Positions 43,195 to 54,913 of a stretch of DNA of 64,000 nt are shown here, piece after piece. The DNA lies in assembly GCA_958510825.1 (NCBI GenBank), contig OY294048.1, positions 32,639,026 to 32,703,025 of the forward strand, written 5' to 3'. Positions within the stretch are counted from its first letter, which is position 1, and each line of letters begins with the position of its first letter. The translations under genes were made by a program, and so were the position numbers. The stretch is from Brachypterus glaber. Its lineage: Eukaryota; Arthropoda; Insecta; Coleoptera; Kateretidae. The notes beneath the pieces are model-generated. The model was not told the DNA's origin, ran no database searches, and worked only from the letters and a program-made list of their open reading frames with translations.

Positions 43195-43345
43195 CCGCTC
43201 CCCTTCTCTTAACATTTAAACAAACTGAAGTGTTCAAATTTGGTTCACCTAAATAAGACAACTTAAACTATCTTTGGGCGTATATTTAATATTTTTAGTT
43301 TTTAAAATGTGGGAATAGTTTATGTTGTCTTATTTACGTGTTCTA
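43195..43345. repeat. Repeat copy shared with 46553-46680
   Basis: AAATAAGACAACTTAAACTA and TATATTNNATATTTNTAGTTTTTAAAA occur in both, in the same order. Confidence 0.65.
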
Positions 43346-43546
43346 AATTTGAAGTCGATATCTCAAATTCGTTCAAAAGTTAAGAGGGGGAAGGTGACTT
43401 TTGGACTTCTCTGTATAACATAAGAAAATAATCATAGTTTTTAACCGTGGGGAAATAGAACTCGATTTTTCCTGAAAATTTCGTGTAATATTTTATCTAG
43501 GACATTTTTTGGTGATTTTATAAATATCGAAACTACCGTATTTTAA

Positions 43547-44265
43547 AGTTAAGAATTAACAGTCTATAAAAATATATACTGCACGTTTGTCGGTTAATAA
43601 CCAAAAAATATATATAAGAAAGTTATCTATCTGTCGTTAAAATCAAATGGATAGGAAACAGTGAATAGTACCATTTCATCCTTTTTGGGAATCATCAGCA
43701 CTGTGTATCCTGTATGTTGCTAATATTCAAATAAAACGTTAGATAGATATAAAAGCATGGTGCCATCTATTGATGTGGTCACTGTTATCTGTTCACTTGT
43801 TCCCAAAAGGCAAATCGCCACAATTTAGGGTGTACAGTAACGTGCATTCAAAATGCCACGGACCTAAACCATTATATGAACCTTTAGCCGGTTAAGAAGA
43901 GTTAAATAAGTTAAGAATTAACAGTCTATAAAAATATATACTGCACGTTTGTCGGTTAATATATAATATATTTAACTCTTCTTAACCGGCTAAAGGTTCA
44001 TATAATGGTTTAGGTCCGTGGCATTTTGAATGCACGTTACTGTACACCCTAAATTGTGGCGATTTGCCTTTTGGGAACAAGTGAACAGATAACAGTGACC
44101 ACATCAATAGATGGCACCATGCTTTTATATCTATCTAACGTTTTATTTGAATATTAGCAACATACAGGATACACAGTGCTGATGATTCCCAAAAAGGATG
44201 AAATGGTACTATTCACTGTTTCCTGTCCATTTGATTTTAACGACAGATAGATAACTTTCTTACCG
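43547..44265. repeat. Near-perfect palindrome, about 290-bp arms, spacer copied from left flank
   Basis: Arms at about 43617-43907 and 43974-44265 are reverse complements with one visible mismatch (GGATAGG versus GGACAGG). The spacer (43910-43966) repeats, in direct orientation, the flank at 43548-43602 (AAGAATTAACAGTCTATAAA ... CACGTTTGTCGGTTAAT). No ORF, no obvious transposon termini. It lies in a Slik intron. Confidence 0.9.
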
Positions 44266-44309
44266 TATTTTACTCTTGTAGGGCGAGTATAACAACAAAA
44301 ACAAGCCGT

Positions 44310-44342
44310 GAAGATATGTAATGCTACGCATTCCATTATTTA
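44310..44342. repeat. Shared 3-copy motif TATGTAATGCTACGCATTCC
   Basis: ACAAGCCGTGAAGATATGTA-ATGCTACGCATTCCATTAT here, at 60944-60982 and, diverged, at 1776-1810. In each case different sequence follows directly. Confidence 0.7.
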
Positions 44343-44539
44343 CTATTCACAGCAAATGGTATACCGGTATATTGCATTTTTTTTAATTTACTTTTTGCGA
44401 AAAACGAAAAATTGTTGAAAAAATTTTTTCAAAAAAAAACTTTCCTTAAAATAGAAGTAATAAAATAAAATAAAATAAATAAAAAACTCGTCATAAATAG
44501 TGACACAAGTTGATTCGAAACTTAGTTTCAGATTAATCC

Positions 44540-44574
44540 CTGAAGATGTCTCTAGTAGTAAGAGACGAAACGTC
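44540..44574 (+). ncRNA. Hammerhead-ribozyme-like motif, probable Penelope relic
   Basis: CTGAAGA (44540) is followed by a six-pair helix GTCTCT/AGAGAC with an AGTAGTA loop, then GAAAC and GTC. This is the order CUGANGA - helix II - GAAA - (C)GUC. Downstream GAAAGTGAAA recurs at 44575 and 44610. Such cores occur in Penelope-like element ends. Helices I and III are not confirmed. Confidence 0.45.
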
Positions 44575-44795
44575 GGAAAGTGAAAATCCATTAACACGGT
44601 CTAAACCCGAAAGTGAAAGTTCTTTATATCTTAATGGCCGTGAAAGCTTAAAATCTAAAATAGAAGTAATTTTGGAAAACTCGAAACTACCCTAAACCTA
44701 ATACTATTCTAGCGCAGACGCTGTGAATAGTATAATAAAACCCTTTCAAGGGGTGGTTAATCAAGCCTAGTAATAGTAACAAAAAAAAAGTTTAC

Positions 44796-44874
44796 CTTTA
44801 CTATCAACCTCGCTGCTTTTGACTGAAGTGGAGTCATCTTCTATATCCAGAGGAGCTTGAGAGGCTCGATTGTC
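44796..44874 (-). CDS. Slik: Slik/SLK-family kinase, most upstream linker exon recognised
   Basis: Acceptor ATTTTTTTTAG ends at 44875; donor AAAG|GTAAAC at 44795. It reads DNRASQAPLDIEDDSTSVKS, SEVDSK plus one base, which joins CA of the next exon to form Ala. Phase 0 in, 1 out; 79 nt. Acidic, Ser-rich and short, it resembles the segment just after the kinase domain of SLK-type proteins, but has no diagnostic motif. The kinase domain itself is not recognised anywhere upstream to 64000. From here to the SLK-like terminal exon the visible coding sequence is 2961 nt, 987 codons including the stop. Confidence 0.75.
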
Positions 44875-45059
44875 CTAAAAAAAATATTAAATTGGGTTTT
44901 ATTATATTTTTAAACTTAAAATTACAACTTCAAAATACAGTGTAATTATGACCTAAAGAAATACATAGAGAGATAAAAATATAAAGGTTTGTGGACACTT
45001 GAAAAGAAAATAGTGTGAATTTTTTAAAATGAATAAATTCTTTAACTCTGAAAATATTT

Positions 45060-45740
45060 TTTAGAAATAATTCTCGTTTGGTTTGGACAGGTCGTTTTTA
45101 TTTTGAGTGGGACAAACAAATTTTGCTCATTGAGCGACGTAATAACCTTCTGCCGTCAAGAGGTGCCATGGCACTATCTTTAAAAGTTTAAATAGGCCAT
45201 AATATGTCAAGTGATTCCTTATTTGAAAGGGTTTTTGATTTCGGTCCCAACAGTGTTTTGTTTAAAAGAAATGAATCAGCTTTTCTCGAGTTATCGATAT
45301 TTATTTCTTTGATGAACTGCTGCAGTTCAACTGCAGCTCTCTTGCACTTGGTAGACGATATTTTACCCGTGTCCAGATGAAGTTTTTGTATTATTTTTCG
45401 ACTTTTTATCGAATTCTATTCGCAATGAAAGAAATTAATATTTCAAGTAGTAAGACGTCAAAAAATAATACAAGAGCTCATATGGACATGGGTCAAATAT
45501 CTTCTCCCAAGAGATCTGAATTTCATTAAAGATATTAATTTGAAAGAAATAAATGTCGAATAACTCGAGACCCGCTGATCCAATTTTCAAAAACAATACA
45601 CTCTTGAAACCAGATAAGACTCAAAAAGTTTTCAAATGGGAGATCACTTGACATATGGCCCTAATTATGGTGTGGGTAAAATTAAAAGATCCTGCTCAAA
45701 ACAAAAATGGACCTGTCCGTAGAATTTTTCTAAAAAATAT
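45060..45740. mobile_element. Foldback element, about 680 bp
   Basis: ATTCTCGTTTGGTTTGGACAG pairs with the CTGTCCGTAGAATT region at the right, in part. Stronger pairs are AAGTGATTCCTTATTTGAAA / TTTCAAATGGGAGATCACTT and ATTATTTTTCGACTTTTTAT / AAAAAATAATAC near the centre (45415). Arms are diverged. Confidence 0.65.
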
Positions 45741-46392
45741 TATTTTAAGAGTTTATCGAATTTATTGATTTGTAAACTGATTTTTTTTTGTGGAATTTAA
45801 ATATAAAACAGAATGAGCCTAAAAAAGACTGATAATGGTAATTACACGTATATTTAAACTACGGCCTCCACAAAAACTCCTCCTTATTATAAATAAACAA
45901 ATGATATAGACAAGAATAATATAAAATGATTTGCACTTTTTATGTGTCAATTATGTTCAGTATCCTACATTTTTTGCGCCCACCTAAATATGAATTAAAG
46001 TAGAATTGGTATCATACAGATCATCCGTTCGTCTTGCATACACTCCAAAGTATATTTTGTATTCTTTGCTGGCCTACTCTCGGATGAAATCGGTATAGTC
46101 CAGTCAAATAGGGATTCAACCTCGGAATGAAAGATAACAAGCTATAAACTTGTATAAATCTTTGTTTTGACATTCTATAAGTTAGCTCAAAAGTCTCATA
46201 GAATCTCGGGTCCGCGTCGAAGGATATTCAAAGGTCGCAAAAACGTTTTTTTTTTTGTAATCTTGTTTTCTTTGCTTCAAATGACATTTTGAGTTATTAG
46301 CAAAGTCGTAGAGCATAAAATTCTCTACAAATTGGTATAAGGCAATATTTTATACAATTAACCATTCTCGAGATAGAGCGCTTATCCGTATA

Positions 46393-46548
46393 TTTGATAA
46401 CGCTGGGTCAACTATGGAAGTCAATACATAGTACAGTTTATAAAATTAATTATTTACTAAAAATATTATATTTATTATAGTTACAAACTGTACTATGCAT
46501 TTGATTCCACAGTTAACCTAGCGTTATCATATACTGTGCGGGTCAATA
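46393..46548. repeat. Hairpin GATAACGCTGGGTCAACTAT
   Basis: GATAACGCTGGGTCAACTAT is mirrored by ACAGTTAACCTAGCGTTATC. The arms continue through ACATAGTACAGTTT / AAACTGTACTATG around a loop of about 50 bases. Confidence 0.75.
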
Positions 46549-47784
46549 GTCAACCACCCACCCCTCTTAACTTCTGAACCAGTTGAGATATCGACTTTAA
46601 ATTTGAAACACTTAAATAAGACAACTTAAACTATCTTTTGGTATATATTCGATATTTGTAGTTTTTAAAAGGTCGTCAGGGGGAAAAAGGGGGTTATTTT
46701 TTTTAAATGGATAGGGGTCTTGTGATACATCATTTTAAAGCAAATAAAATTTTCTATTTGACCATATATTTTTTAAATTTTTTTATTTTTGTATTTTTTT
46801 CACTAAAAAATACTATTTTTTTTTGTAAAACTTTGTTTTTAAATTATGCAAATACGTCAATTATACTTTTAAACTTAGTCTGTCCAAAAATGCAACGATT
46901 AGTTTAGTATAAAACTGCAATCGATCAAATTTAACCAAAAAAAGACAGGAAAAATGGCATATATGCAGTCCTTTGCTATAATTGATCTAGCAAGCGGGGG
47001 CATTATTCTTCTGTGGAAATACCGTAGAACTAAAGAGTTGGATACCTATAGTTTCACGCATATATCATGGTTTTTCTGAACATCGTTTCTCCCTCTAGAA
47101 TTTTGCTCTCTCTTTTTTTAGAGAAAATTGATCATATGTGTTAAAATCAAAACATTTTGTTTTATAAAAATTTTAAATCAATATATTTTATAATAGCAAT
47201 GTTATACAAGAATTAAGAAAATAGGGCTTTTCTGGCAAGGTATGATATTTTGGTAGCTGGGGGCCGAGTTTGGGGCCCGATCAAGAAAAAATTTTAGCAA
47301 TGTGGTTAACTTGCATGTAGGAACGCACAAAAAAAATTCAGGGGATTTAAAAATCCGTTGCAAAAAAAACGTATGAAAGAACCGCGAAATTACAGTTAAA
47401 TGACTGTATTAGTACTAATCGTTGCGCTTCTAGAACGCCAGTCGAGACTTATTATTTAGTTTAGTTAACACAAGGTATGCAGAGGTGTACGAATTATACT
47501 TCCAAGTGTATACTTAATCAATGGATTATCTGTATATGAATGAACTCAAAATTATGTACATCAACTATTGAATCATTTATTTAAAAAAATAATCTGAGAT
47601 TTATTTTTTTTATAACATTCCTATCAAAATCCACGATAATTTTGTTAAATGGACAAATATTTCGAAAAATTATGTTGGAAATAAACATTTAGTTTTACTA
47701 TTTTAAATTTTAAAGTATTCGAAAATATATTTTTTTATTTTTTTCCTAATTTTAAAAGTCAAGAATTCTCATAATGAGACATAC

Positions 47785-47876
47785 CATTTTAGGATTGAAA
47801 TCGAGAATATTATTCTCGATGGCATCTTGTTGGTTTCTTTTATAACGCCAAATCAACAGTAATTTTAACTTTAATT
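47785..47876 (-). other. Candidate further upstream Slik exon
   Basis: A strong acceptor (poly-T then TTTACAG, ending 47877) and donor ATG|GTATGT frame an open stretch reading LKLKLLLIWRYKRNQQDAIE, NNILDFNPKM. It ends in phase 0, compatible with the exon at 44874. The peptide does not resemble any part of SLK known to me, so it may be chance. Confidence 0.2.
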
Positions 47877-47922
47877 CTGTAAACAAAAAAAAACCCCGGC
47901 CCACAAAAAAAAACGAGACTAT

Positions 47923-49050
47923 GCAGGGTGTTCCAGAACTCGCGTAAAGAAATATTAGAGGTAATTCTACGTACAAAAATATGAAAAAAGTTCCTATAAA
48001 GGTTGGTCCCTATTTTTACCCTATTAACCACAGTAACGAATTTTTGCACATGCCTTAGCATTGATAGAAGCTATCATTTAATGTAATTTTTGTTCTGTAA
48101 TTTTAACCAGGGACGTGCAAAAGGGGGGGGGGGGGCTATGTCCCTTTTTTGCCCAAACTTTTTTATCTGTATTTTTTTGACATTTTTCAATAAAATATAA
48201 TTATTAAGTTAAAAATACATAAAAAAGTTACTCCTAGTGTAACACCATAAAACCAACCGTTTTCGAGAAAATTGCAGTTAAAGAGATTTATAGTGATTTT
48301 TTTACGTTCTGAGCATCAAAAATAGGAACTAAAAATTGCGTCAATAAAATTTTTAATATTTTATGGCGATTGAACATTAAAAACTGTAAAAAACGTTCCT
48401 ATACACCTAGGTTCGAAATTCAGTTTTAAGAGTACTACCGGGTCTTAAAAAGTAATCCTTCCTAAGTGGGCGTAGCTCCCTTAAAATCCATTTGTGAACA
48501 TTTGTGTATGCAAACTTTTTTTTATAGTTTTTAATGTAGAATCGCTTTACATTATTAAAATTTTCATTGGCGCGATTTTTAGTTCCTATTTTTGATGCTC
48601 AGAACGTGAAAAAATCTCTTTAATTGCAGTTTTCTCGAAAACGGTTAGCTCTGCGGTGTTATACTAAGAGCACCTTTTTTAAGTATTTTTAACTAAAAAA
48701 TCATATTTTATTGAAAAAATGTCAAAAAAAATACAGATAAAAAAGTTAAAGGCAAAAAAAATGACATAGCTCCCCCCCCCCCCCATTTTGCACGTCTCTG
48801 GTTAAAATTACGAAATAAAAATTACATAAAATGATAGCCTTTATCAATGTTAAGGCATGTGCAAAAAATCTTCACTGTAGTTAATAGGGTAAAAGAGATA
48901 TTAAACAAAAACTCTTTTCTAGGGGCACCCTTAGAAAGGCCGTAGCTCCCTTAAGGCTCGTCTCCGGACCAACCTTTATAGGAACTTTTTTATATTTTTG
49001 TATGTAGAATCACCTCTAAAATTTCTCTACCCGAGTTCTGGAACACCCTG
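47923..49050. mobile_element. Long foldback member of the AAGGTTGGTCC MITE family
   Basis: CAGGGTGTTCCAGAACTCG at the left and CGAGTTCTGGAACACCCTG at the right. Arms of about 470 bp contain TTCCTATAAAGGTTGGTCC, a run of 13 G (48125) mirrored by 13 C (48772), and GTTCTGAGCATCAAAAATAG / CTATTTTTGATGCTCAGAAC around a centre near 48450. Confidence 0.85.
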
Positions 49051-49059
49051 TATTGCTTA

Positions 49060-49920
49060 AGTATTTTTTTTGGCGCTCAAAACGAAGTTGACTGACTGCA
49101 AAAAGGTATTGACACGCTAGCTCGATATCTTCACTAGGACCTAAACTATTTAATTTTTGGATTTGTAGATCAAGATGTTGAGAACTATATCATTTCCAAA
49201 TTTCAGCTGAATCTGGCTGGTTAGAATTGACGTTTTTTTTTCGTGGGCCTGCGTAATCTAAGCTATTCATTGGATTAATATGTTTAAAATGTACCGTTTT
49301 AAAAATAAATGATTCATTTTTAATAATAAATAGTAATACACAGACTAACAGCTAAGCACGATTATTACAATTACAATAGTATAGGATCATTAGGCTGGCC
49401 CTTAAAAAATAGATTTTTTGTGACGCCTAGGCCAAGGTTTTTTCCAAATTGTCTAAAAATGATGTGAACTAAATTTTAGCTCCCTATCTCAACGTCTATA
49501 AATATATAATATTTTTAAGCGTGTAAAAGCCGTAAGTACGCCATACAATACTTTTTTCTCCCTAGTAGAAGATAATTTTATAAACAATGGATAACTGTCA
49601 CTTAATTTTCCTTGAATTGCAAGGACATGACATTGCTTATAATTTCTATTGGAAGAAATACAAATATATTTTGCCATTGGATAAAAATTGAACATGACAA
49701 ACATATTATTTATATGAATTCTTACCCATGTGTTTTCACAGATTTTAAAAATAAATAAACGCTACTAGTACTGTCAACTGTGAATAAATTAATTTGTTGT
49801 TTTTAAAAATGGCGATATTAAAGGCTACTGGTTTTTCGCGGTTAATTAAGCAGCTTACTTTATTATTGGTAGAAAACTGTTTAAATAACATGAATAAATG
49901 TACCAGTAGTAAAAATATAA
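49060..49920. other. AT-rich stretch, nothing recognised
   Basis: No exon, element ends or RNA gene seen. Confidence 0.35.
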
Positions 49921-49924
49921 TATA

Positions 49925-50440
49925 CTACGTGGTTTATATTATAAACCACGGTAGAGAACACTATTATAGCTTCGCACTCTTATATCCCTCGATTCTACGC
50001 ATCTCGGGATATAATACGCTCGGCTATAAAAAGTCTTTTCTACATTGGTATAAAATTACATATATGTTTTTTTTTTTTTCGAGAAAAAATAAATATAATT
50101 TATCCAATACATACATAAGACAATTGCCAGCTTTATTTTAAATAGATAAACTCAATAATAACCCCCGCGTGGCTTTTACTTTATTGAGTGGATAATTATT
50201 TATTTTACACATTCAACTGTCACTTGTCAAATTATTTTCTTGTAAATGTCATTAAAATTTTTAATAAAAATATGAATTCCTAAGCTATTTATTGGATAAA
50301 ACCTTGTATGGCACTCATGGGTAAACCGATATTGCCCCCTCGAAAATTAACCTGCTTGGCTGACGCCTCGGTTATTTTTTTCTTATTGGCAATATCTTAC
50401 TTTACCCACTAGTACCATAAATAACTATTTTTTAACGTTG
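49925..50440 (+). repeat. Interspersed repeat, copy at 38065-38480 inverted and 3122-3250 partial
   Basis: Most complete copy. Its left part is the inverted module GTAGAGAACACTATTATAGC ... GGCTATAAAAAGTCTTTTCTAC. Its right part ends near CCCACTAGTACCATAAATAA. No coding capacity. Confidence 0.85.
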
Positions 50441-51350
50441 AACTAGCTGAAATTTGGTATAACTACATGATTTTTAGACAACTTGAAAAAACTGGGGCTG
50501 TCACAAAAAATCTTTTTGTTTAGGGACCACCCTAAAGAAAAAAATGAATGATGATCTCACCTGAGCAAGCATGCCAGGTGAAGGAGGACCCGGTGAGCCG
50601 CATGCACAATAAAACAAGCAGTGATAAGATAGAGTATTAGCGACTATTTTTTTCAACTATCATAATATCGGATTTCAAACAATACAAAACAAGGCGTAAC
50701 CAACCATAACGGATATACCAATTCGAATATAATAAATCGAATAATCCACTTCTGTAGTTTTCAAATTATAACAGCTTGATAATGAATTATCATAACAAAA
50801 TATCAATTAAGAGGCAAAATTAAGGTATTCTACTCGCGTATTATAGCTATTAATCATTCAGGTGATTACGCCACTCGCCTATTGGCCCGTGAAATTCAGC
50901 CTTATTGATTAATATCAACAAAATTTAACGAATTTTGATTCTTTTTAACCGACTTCCGAATCCAATCCGACGTGTGACTTTGTTTTTTTTTTATTTCAAA
51001 AATATGGAAAGTCAAACATTTATTGTGTCAAAATAAATTAACATTAATTTTAAATATTAAATAAATTACTTATTTTTTTTAAGATTTAAATTCTTAAAAA
51101 ATAGTTTCAAAAAATAGTCCTGCAAATATACCTCCAGATTCTCTACTAATCTCTGTCGGTGTATTTTTACAAAAATACGAACAAAACGTCGCGACGTATA
51201 AAGCGACGCGTCGCTAAAAAATGACAAGCCTACTACGCCTAGCTTCGATGGTTTAAACTAAAAAGAAAATAATCGTTGCGAGACACATTCGGGTTGTTTT
51301 GTAAGTTGACTACTGTTCTTATTAGTAAATATCAGCAAGCGCTTCCCGTA
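50441..51350. other. AT-rich stretch without recognised gene
   Basis: Only a palindromic GCGACG-rich patch (51190-51218, GTCGCGACGTATAAAGCGAC) stands out. Confidence 0.35.
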
Positions 51351-51357
51351 CACATAG

Positions 51358-52526
51358 CTACCCTTGTAGAAAAGTACATGAATCTAACTTACCATAACAT
51401 TAGATTAGTGACATTTTAATGTTTAGTCTCAAACGTTATACAAAAACGTTATAAAATATATAAATCTAACCTTAGAAACTAACGTTTGACAAAAACGTTA
51501 TAAAATATATAAATCTATCCGTAAAAACTAACGTTTGACAAAAACGTTATAAAATACATAAATCTAACGTTAGTTTCCTAACTAAATTCTAACCTTTTTC
51601 TAAACTTATTCTTTAAATATTTTTTAAATTTCCATTATTAATACGTAAGCTATAGTAGAAAATACCGGAAAATACTCATTTCAGACAGCTATGTGCCTAG
51701 GTTTGATAATTATTTATTATTTCTATAATAAGTTTAAAAAAATATCCCCCAAAAGTTAAAATTATAGCAAGTCTGGCAACGCTGTATTAGAATTGAAAAA
51801 ATATTTTAAGATTCTGAATGTATAAATAAATATTAACTAACTAAATATAAAGTTTTTCTGAGAGGTAAACGTATTTATCGAAGTATTACAGCATATTACA
51901 CGAAAAATATTTAGGGCCACCTAAAAAGATGGCTATTTTATAAATAAATGTAACGAAATTATGTTTAAAAATATTATGATTGCTAAAATATATTAAGATT
52001 TATTTATATGAATAAATTTGTCTTCAGCTGCCATTTTATGATTCAGATAGAAATTTCCTAGTTGGCCACGCCCCCTCCGAAAGTTAGAAATTAAACGTAC
52101 TTATACGTATTTCTAACTTAATTTCTAACGTTAGATTAACGTTTGTAACTAACGTTTGATTCTAACGTTAAAAAGCGGGACATTTGCACATATTTTATTT
52201 TATAAATAAATGTAACGAAATTATGTTTAAAAATATTATGATTGCTAAAATATATTAAGATTTATTTATATGAATAAATTTGTCTCCAGCTGCCATTTTA
52301 TGATTCAGATAGAAATTTCCTAGTTGGCCACGCCCCCTCCGAAAGTTAGAAATTAAACGTACTTATACGTATTTCTAACTTAATTTCTAACGTTAGATTA
52401 ACGTTTGTAACTAACGTTTGATTCTAACGTTAAAAAGCGGGACATTTGCACATATTTTATAACGTACTTTTATACAGTTTTCTAACATTAGAAAAACGTT
52501 ATTCTAACGTTAAATTTCTACTAGGG
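51358..52526. mobile_element. Element with CTACCCTTGTAGAAA ends and AACGTTA-rich tandem interior
   Basis: CTACCCTTGTAGAAA at the left and TTTCTACTAGGGTAG at the right. Interior contains about three 50-bp units with ACAAAAACGTTATAAAAT (51440, 51489, 51539), then a 262-bp tandem duplication. The word TAACGTT/AACGTTA occurs many times on both strands. Confidence 0.7.
51937..52460. repeat. 262-bp tandem duplication, two units
   Basis: TAAATAAATGTAACGAAATT starts at 51941 and again at 52203. The two units differ visibly at one base (GTCTTCAGC versus GTCTCCAGC). Confidence 0.92.
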
Positions 52527-52539
52527 TAGTTATAATGAA

Positions 52540-53692
52540 ACGAAAAGGTAAATTTTACTAAAATTAATAATTCTTATTCCTGTAAAGTTGTCATTTGCGA
52601 AACACGTTTCGAAATAGACAAGGCGATATGAGAAACGCGAGTAATTCAAAAATATTAAAATACTTTTTTTGATGCTTAAACAGTTATAGTTTTCAAAATA
52701 GTGTCCGAGACAATGAAATAAGATGGATTTAAATTACAAAACACATATTCAATTACTTATTGTCTAGGAACATTGTTATGCAAATTAACCAAATGAATCT
52801 AATTGTTAAATGAAATAAATTAAATAGTAAATGACAGTATACTACGTATATACGGATGAAAAAGTAAATAATTAACGAAAAACTAAAATTTAATATATTC
52901 TTATAAAATCTGAACATTTTACATATTACACATATTAGATTTTTTTAAGTATGGAAATATATATTTTTTCTATGAAAACTTTACGTTTCTTGTCAAAATA
53001 ATATTTTTTTATAAATATATGATATAGTATATCATATTTATAGCATATTATGCTAGACCTTGGTCAAGGGATTTTTATTTTCGGTCCGGGACCATGTCAA
53101 GTTCGCTAGTTCCGGCACTTGCATTCTAGAATGATAACACTTAAAGGTAGTATTCTCTAATGGTCGTGCTGTCCTACTCTCGGATGAACTCGGGATCAAT
53201 GGTTTTGCGTTTAGGACGCCAGTCGCGAATTCAACTTTTAAGTGTATACTAAATAAATGGATTATCAGTTTATTATAAATAATATAATGTGTATTATTAT
53301 TATTACAGTGTAATGTAACGTTATCATCAATGTTCAAATAGATTTTATTATTTTATTTTTGTGTGTTCTCTTGGTGTAATTTTTTCTAAACGCTATGAAA
53401 AATAAAATAGAAAAACGACATGTACTTTGTTTAACATGAAAACAATAAATGAAACGAACAATTAAAAATAGAATGGACACTTTGGTACTACAAGGGATTC
53501 TATTGTTTCAACAAAGAGGAAGAGGATCTTTTTTTGTTAACTTACCAATTCTCTGATACAGTTCTTTGTGTTTTCTGTGTTTCCTACCCCGCTAAGCATG
53601 AAATTATGTACAAAAGCTTAGTATTATACACCATACGTAAGATAATAGACGTGGAACGGCACATGTGCATTGAAACGAACGGTAGTTCAATT
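52540..53692. other. AT-rich stretch with a diverged repeat
   Basis: No gene accepted. The block CCTACTCTCGGATGAA...CGCCAGTCG... AAGTGTATACTNAATNAATGG (53170-53265) recurs in pieces at 46073 and 47440-47530, so it is an interspersed repeat. A 94-codon minus-strand frame over it (53053-53337) has no recognised motif. Confidence 0.4.
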
Positions 53693-53700
53693 GATAGATT

Positions 53701-54651
53701 CAGTGTCGGACTGGCTGGGCATTTTACCGGGCAAATGCCCATATTCTGCCGCAATTTTTTAAATTAAAAAGCATTAATAGGTTTTATCAAGGTAGGCATT
53801 GAAATCGTAAATTTTACAACATCGTTTGATTTTGTTTGACAGGTAAGGAGCTTTTAAAGTACGGTTATTTATTTGTCAAATTTAAAATATATCAAAGCAA
53901 AAACACGGCATTCACTTTGATTTTTTTTTTCTAAAAATTAAAAATAGTAAAATGAAAGTTATGAAAAAAAGATAGAACAATTTAATTAACAAAAATTTTT
54001 TAATTATAAAGCATTATAATAATTATTTAAATAGAACAATATAAAAAAAATAACAAAAAAATATAAAAAACCATCCAGTAGGTTACTGTTTTACCCTAGC
54101 CGGTCAATGTCAAAAGTTTAATCTGATTTTTAAAACCTATTGTCAAAATGATATGAAGTTGTACTATTTACGATTTCAATACCTACCTTGATAAAACCTA
54201 TTATTGCTTTTTAAAAAATTACGGCAGATATTATCTCCGAAACTAAGCATTTTTGGGCACATGTTTGTATAATATACATATTATGTTTTTACTCAAAACA
54301 AATCATTATATCGATGGTCTAGCGTACAAAGGTGCTAAGTACATAAGGTTTCCCTATTATAGTGCCAAGTATATAATATACTTAGCACCTTTGTACGCTA
54401 GACCATCGATATAAAATAGTATCGAACATTTTTTTAAACAGTAAAAATAAGGAATAAAATTTAATTTAAAACTTTTGACGGTTTTTAATTTTATTTTTAA
54501 ATAAATCTTCATTTATTTTTGAAACTAAGCATTTCTAGATACAAACAAATGTTCATGCAAACATACATACATACATACACAAAGACGTAAAATGCGTAAT
54601 TTAGGAGATATGGGTATTTGCCCAGTAAAATGCATAGCCAGAACGACACTG
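53701..54651. mobile_element. hAT-type element with 8-bp target duplication
   Basis: Ends CAGTGTCGGACTGGC and GCCAGAACGACACTG are inverted, with GATAGATT (53693-53700) and GATAGAAT (54652-54659) as flanking octamers, 7 of 8 matching. Inner arms pair ATAGGTTTTATCAAGGTAGG with CCTACCTTGATAAAACCTAT. Non-coding. Confidence 0.8.
54308..54415. mobile_element. Tiny MITE nested in the hAT element
   Basis: TATCGATGGTCTAGCGTACA and its mirror TGTACGCTAGACCATCGATA form 36-bp arms with a 30-base loop. Confidence 0.85.
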
Positions 54652-54913
54652 GATAGAATTTGTGCAAATGTTACCAGCAATGTAAAAAATCCGGCAATGT
54701 GCGAAATGACTAGATATTCCGCAAACTGACCAATTCCCCAGACATGCAAAATCACTACTACTTTGGGTGATCTACGAATTTACTACACTATTTTTGGCAA
54801 TCTCTAAAATGCCTCCTGCAGTAGTCAATCTGAAGCTTGAACAATGTTCAATGAACATCTATGGGCCTCACATTGTCTAGGTAATTTGAAGATGAATAAT
54901 CTGCGTGTTAAAT

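Noticed and set aside
50561..50640. Possible Slik exon on the minus strand reading GSPGPPSPGMLAQ before a good GTGAGA donor
   Set aside because: The frame ends in the right phase and looks like a Pro-rich linker, but no convincing AG acceptor with a pyrimidine tract is present upstream.
53053..53337. 94-codon minus-strand frame ending ELANLTWSRTENKNPLTKV
   Set aside because: It overlaps an interspersed repeat with pieces at 46073 and 47440. No recognised motif, start context or splice support.
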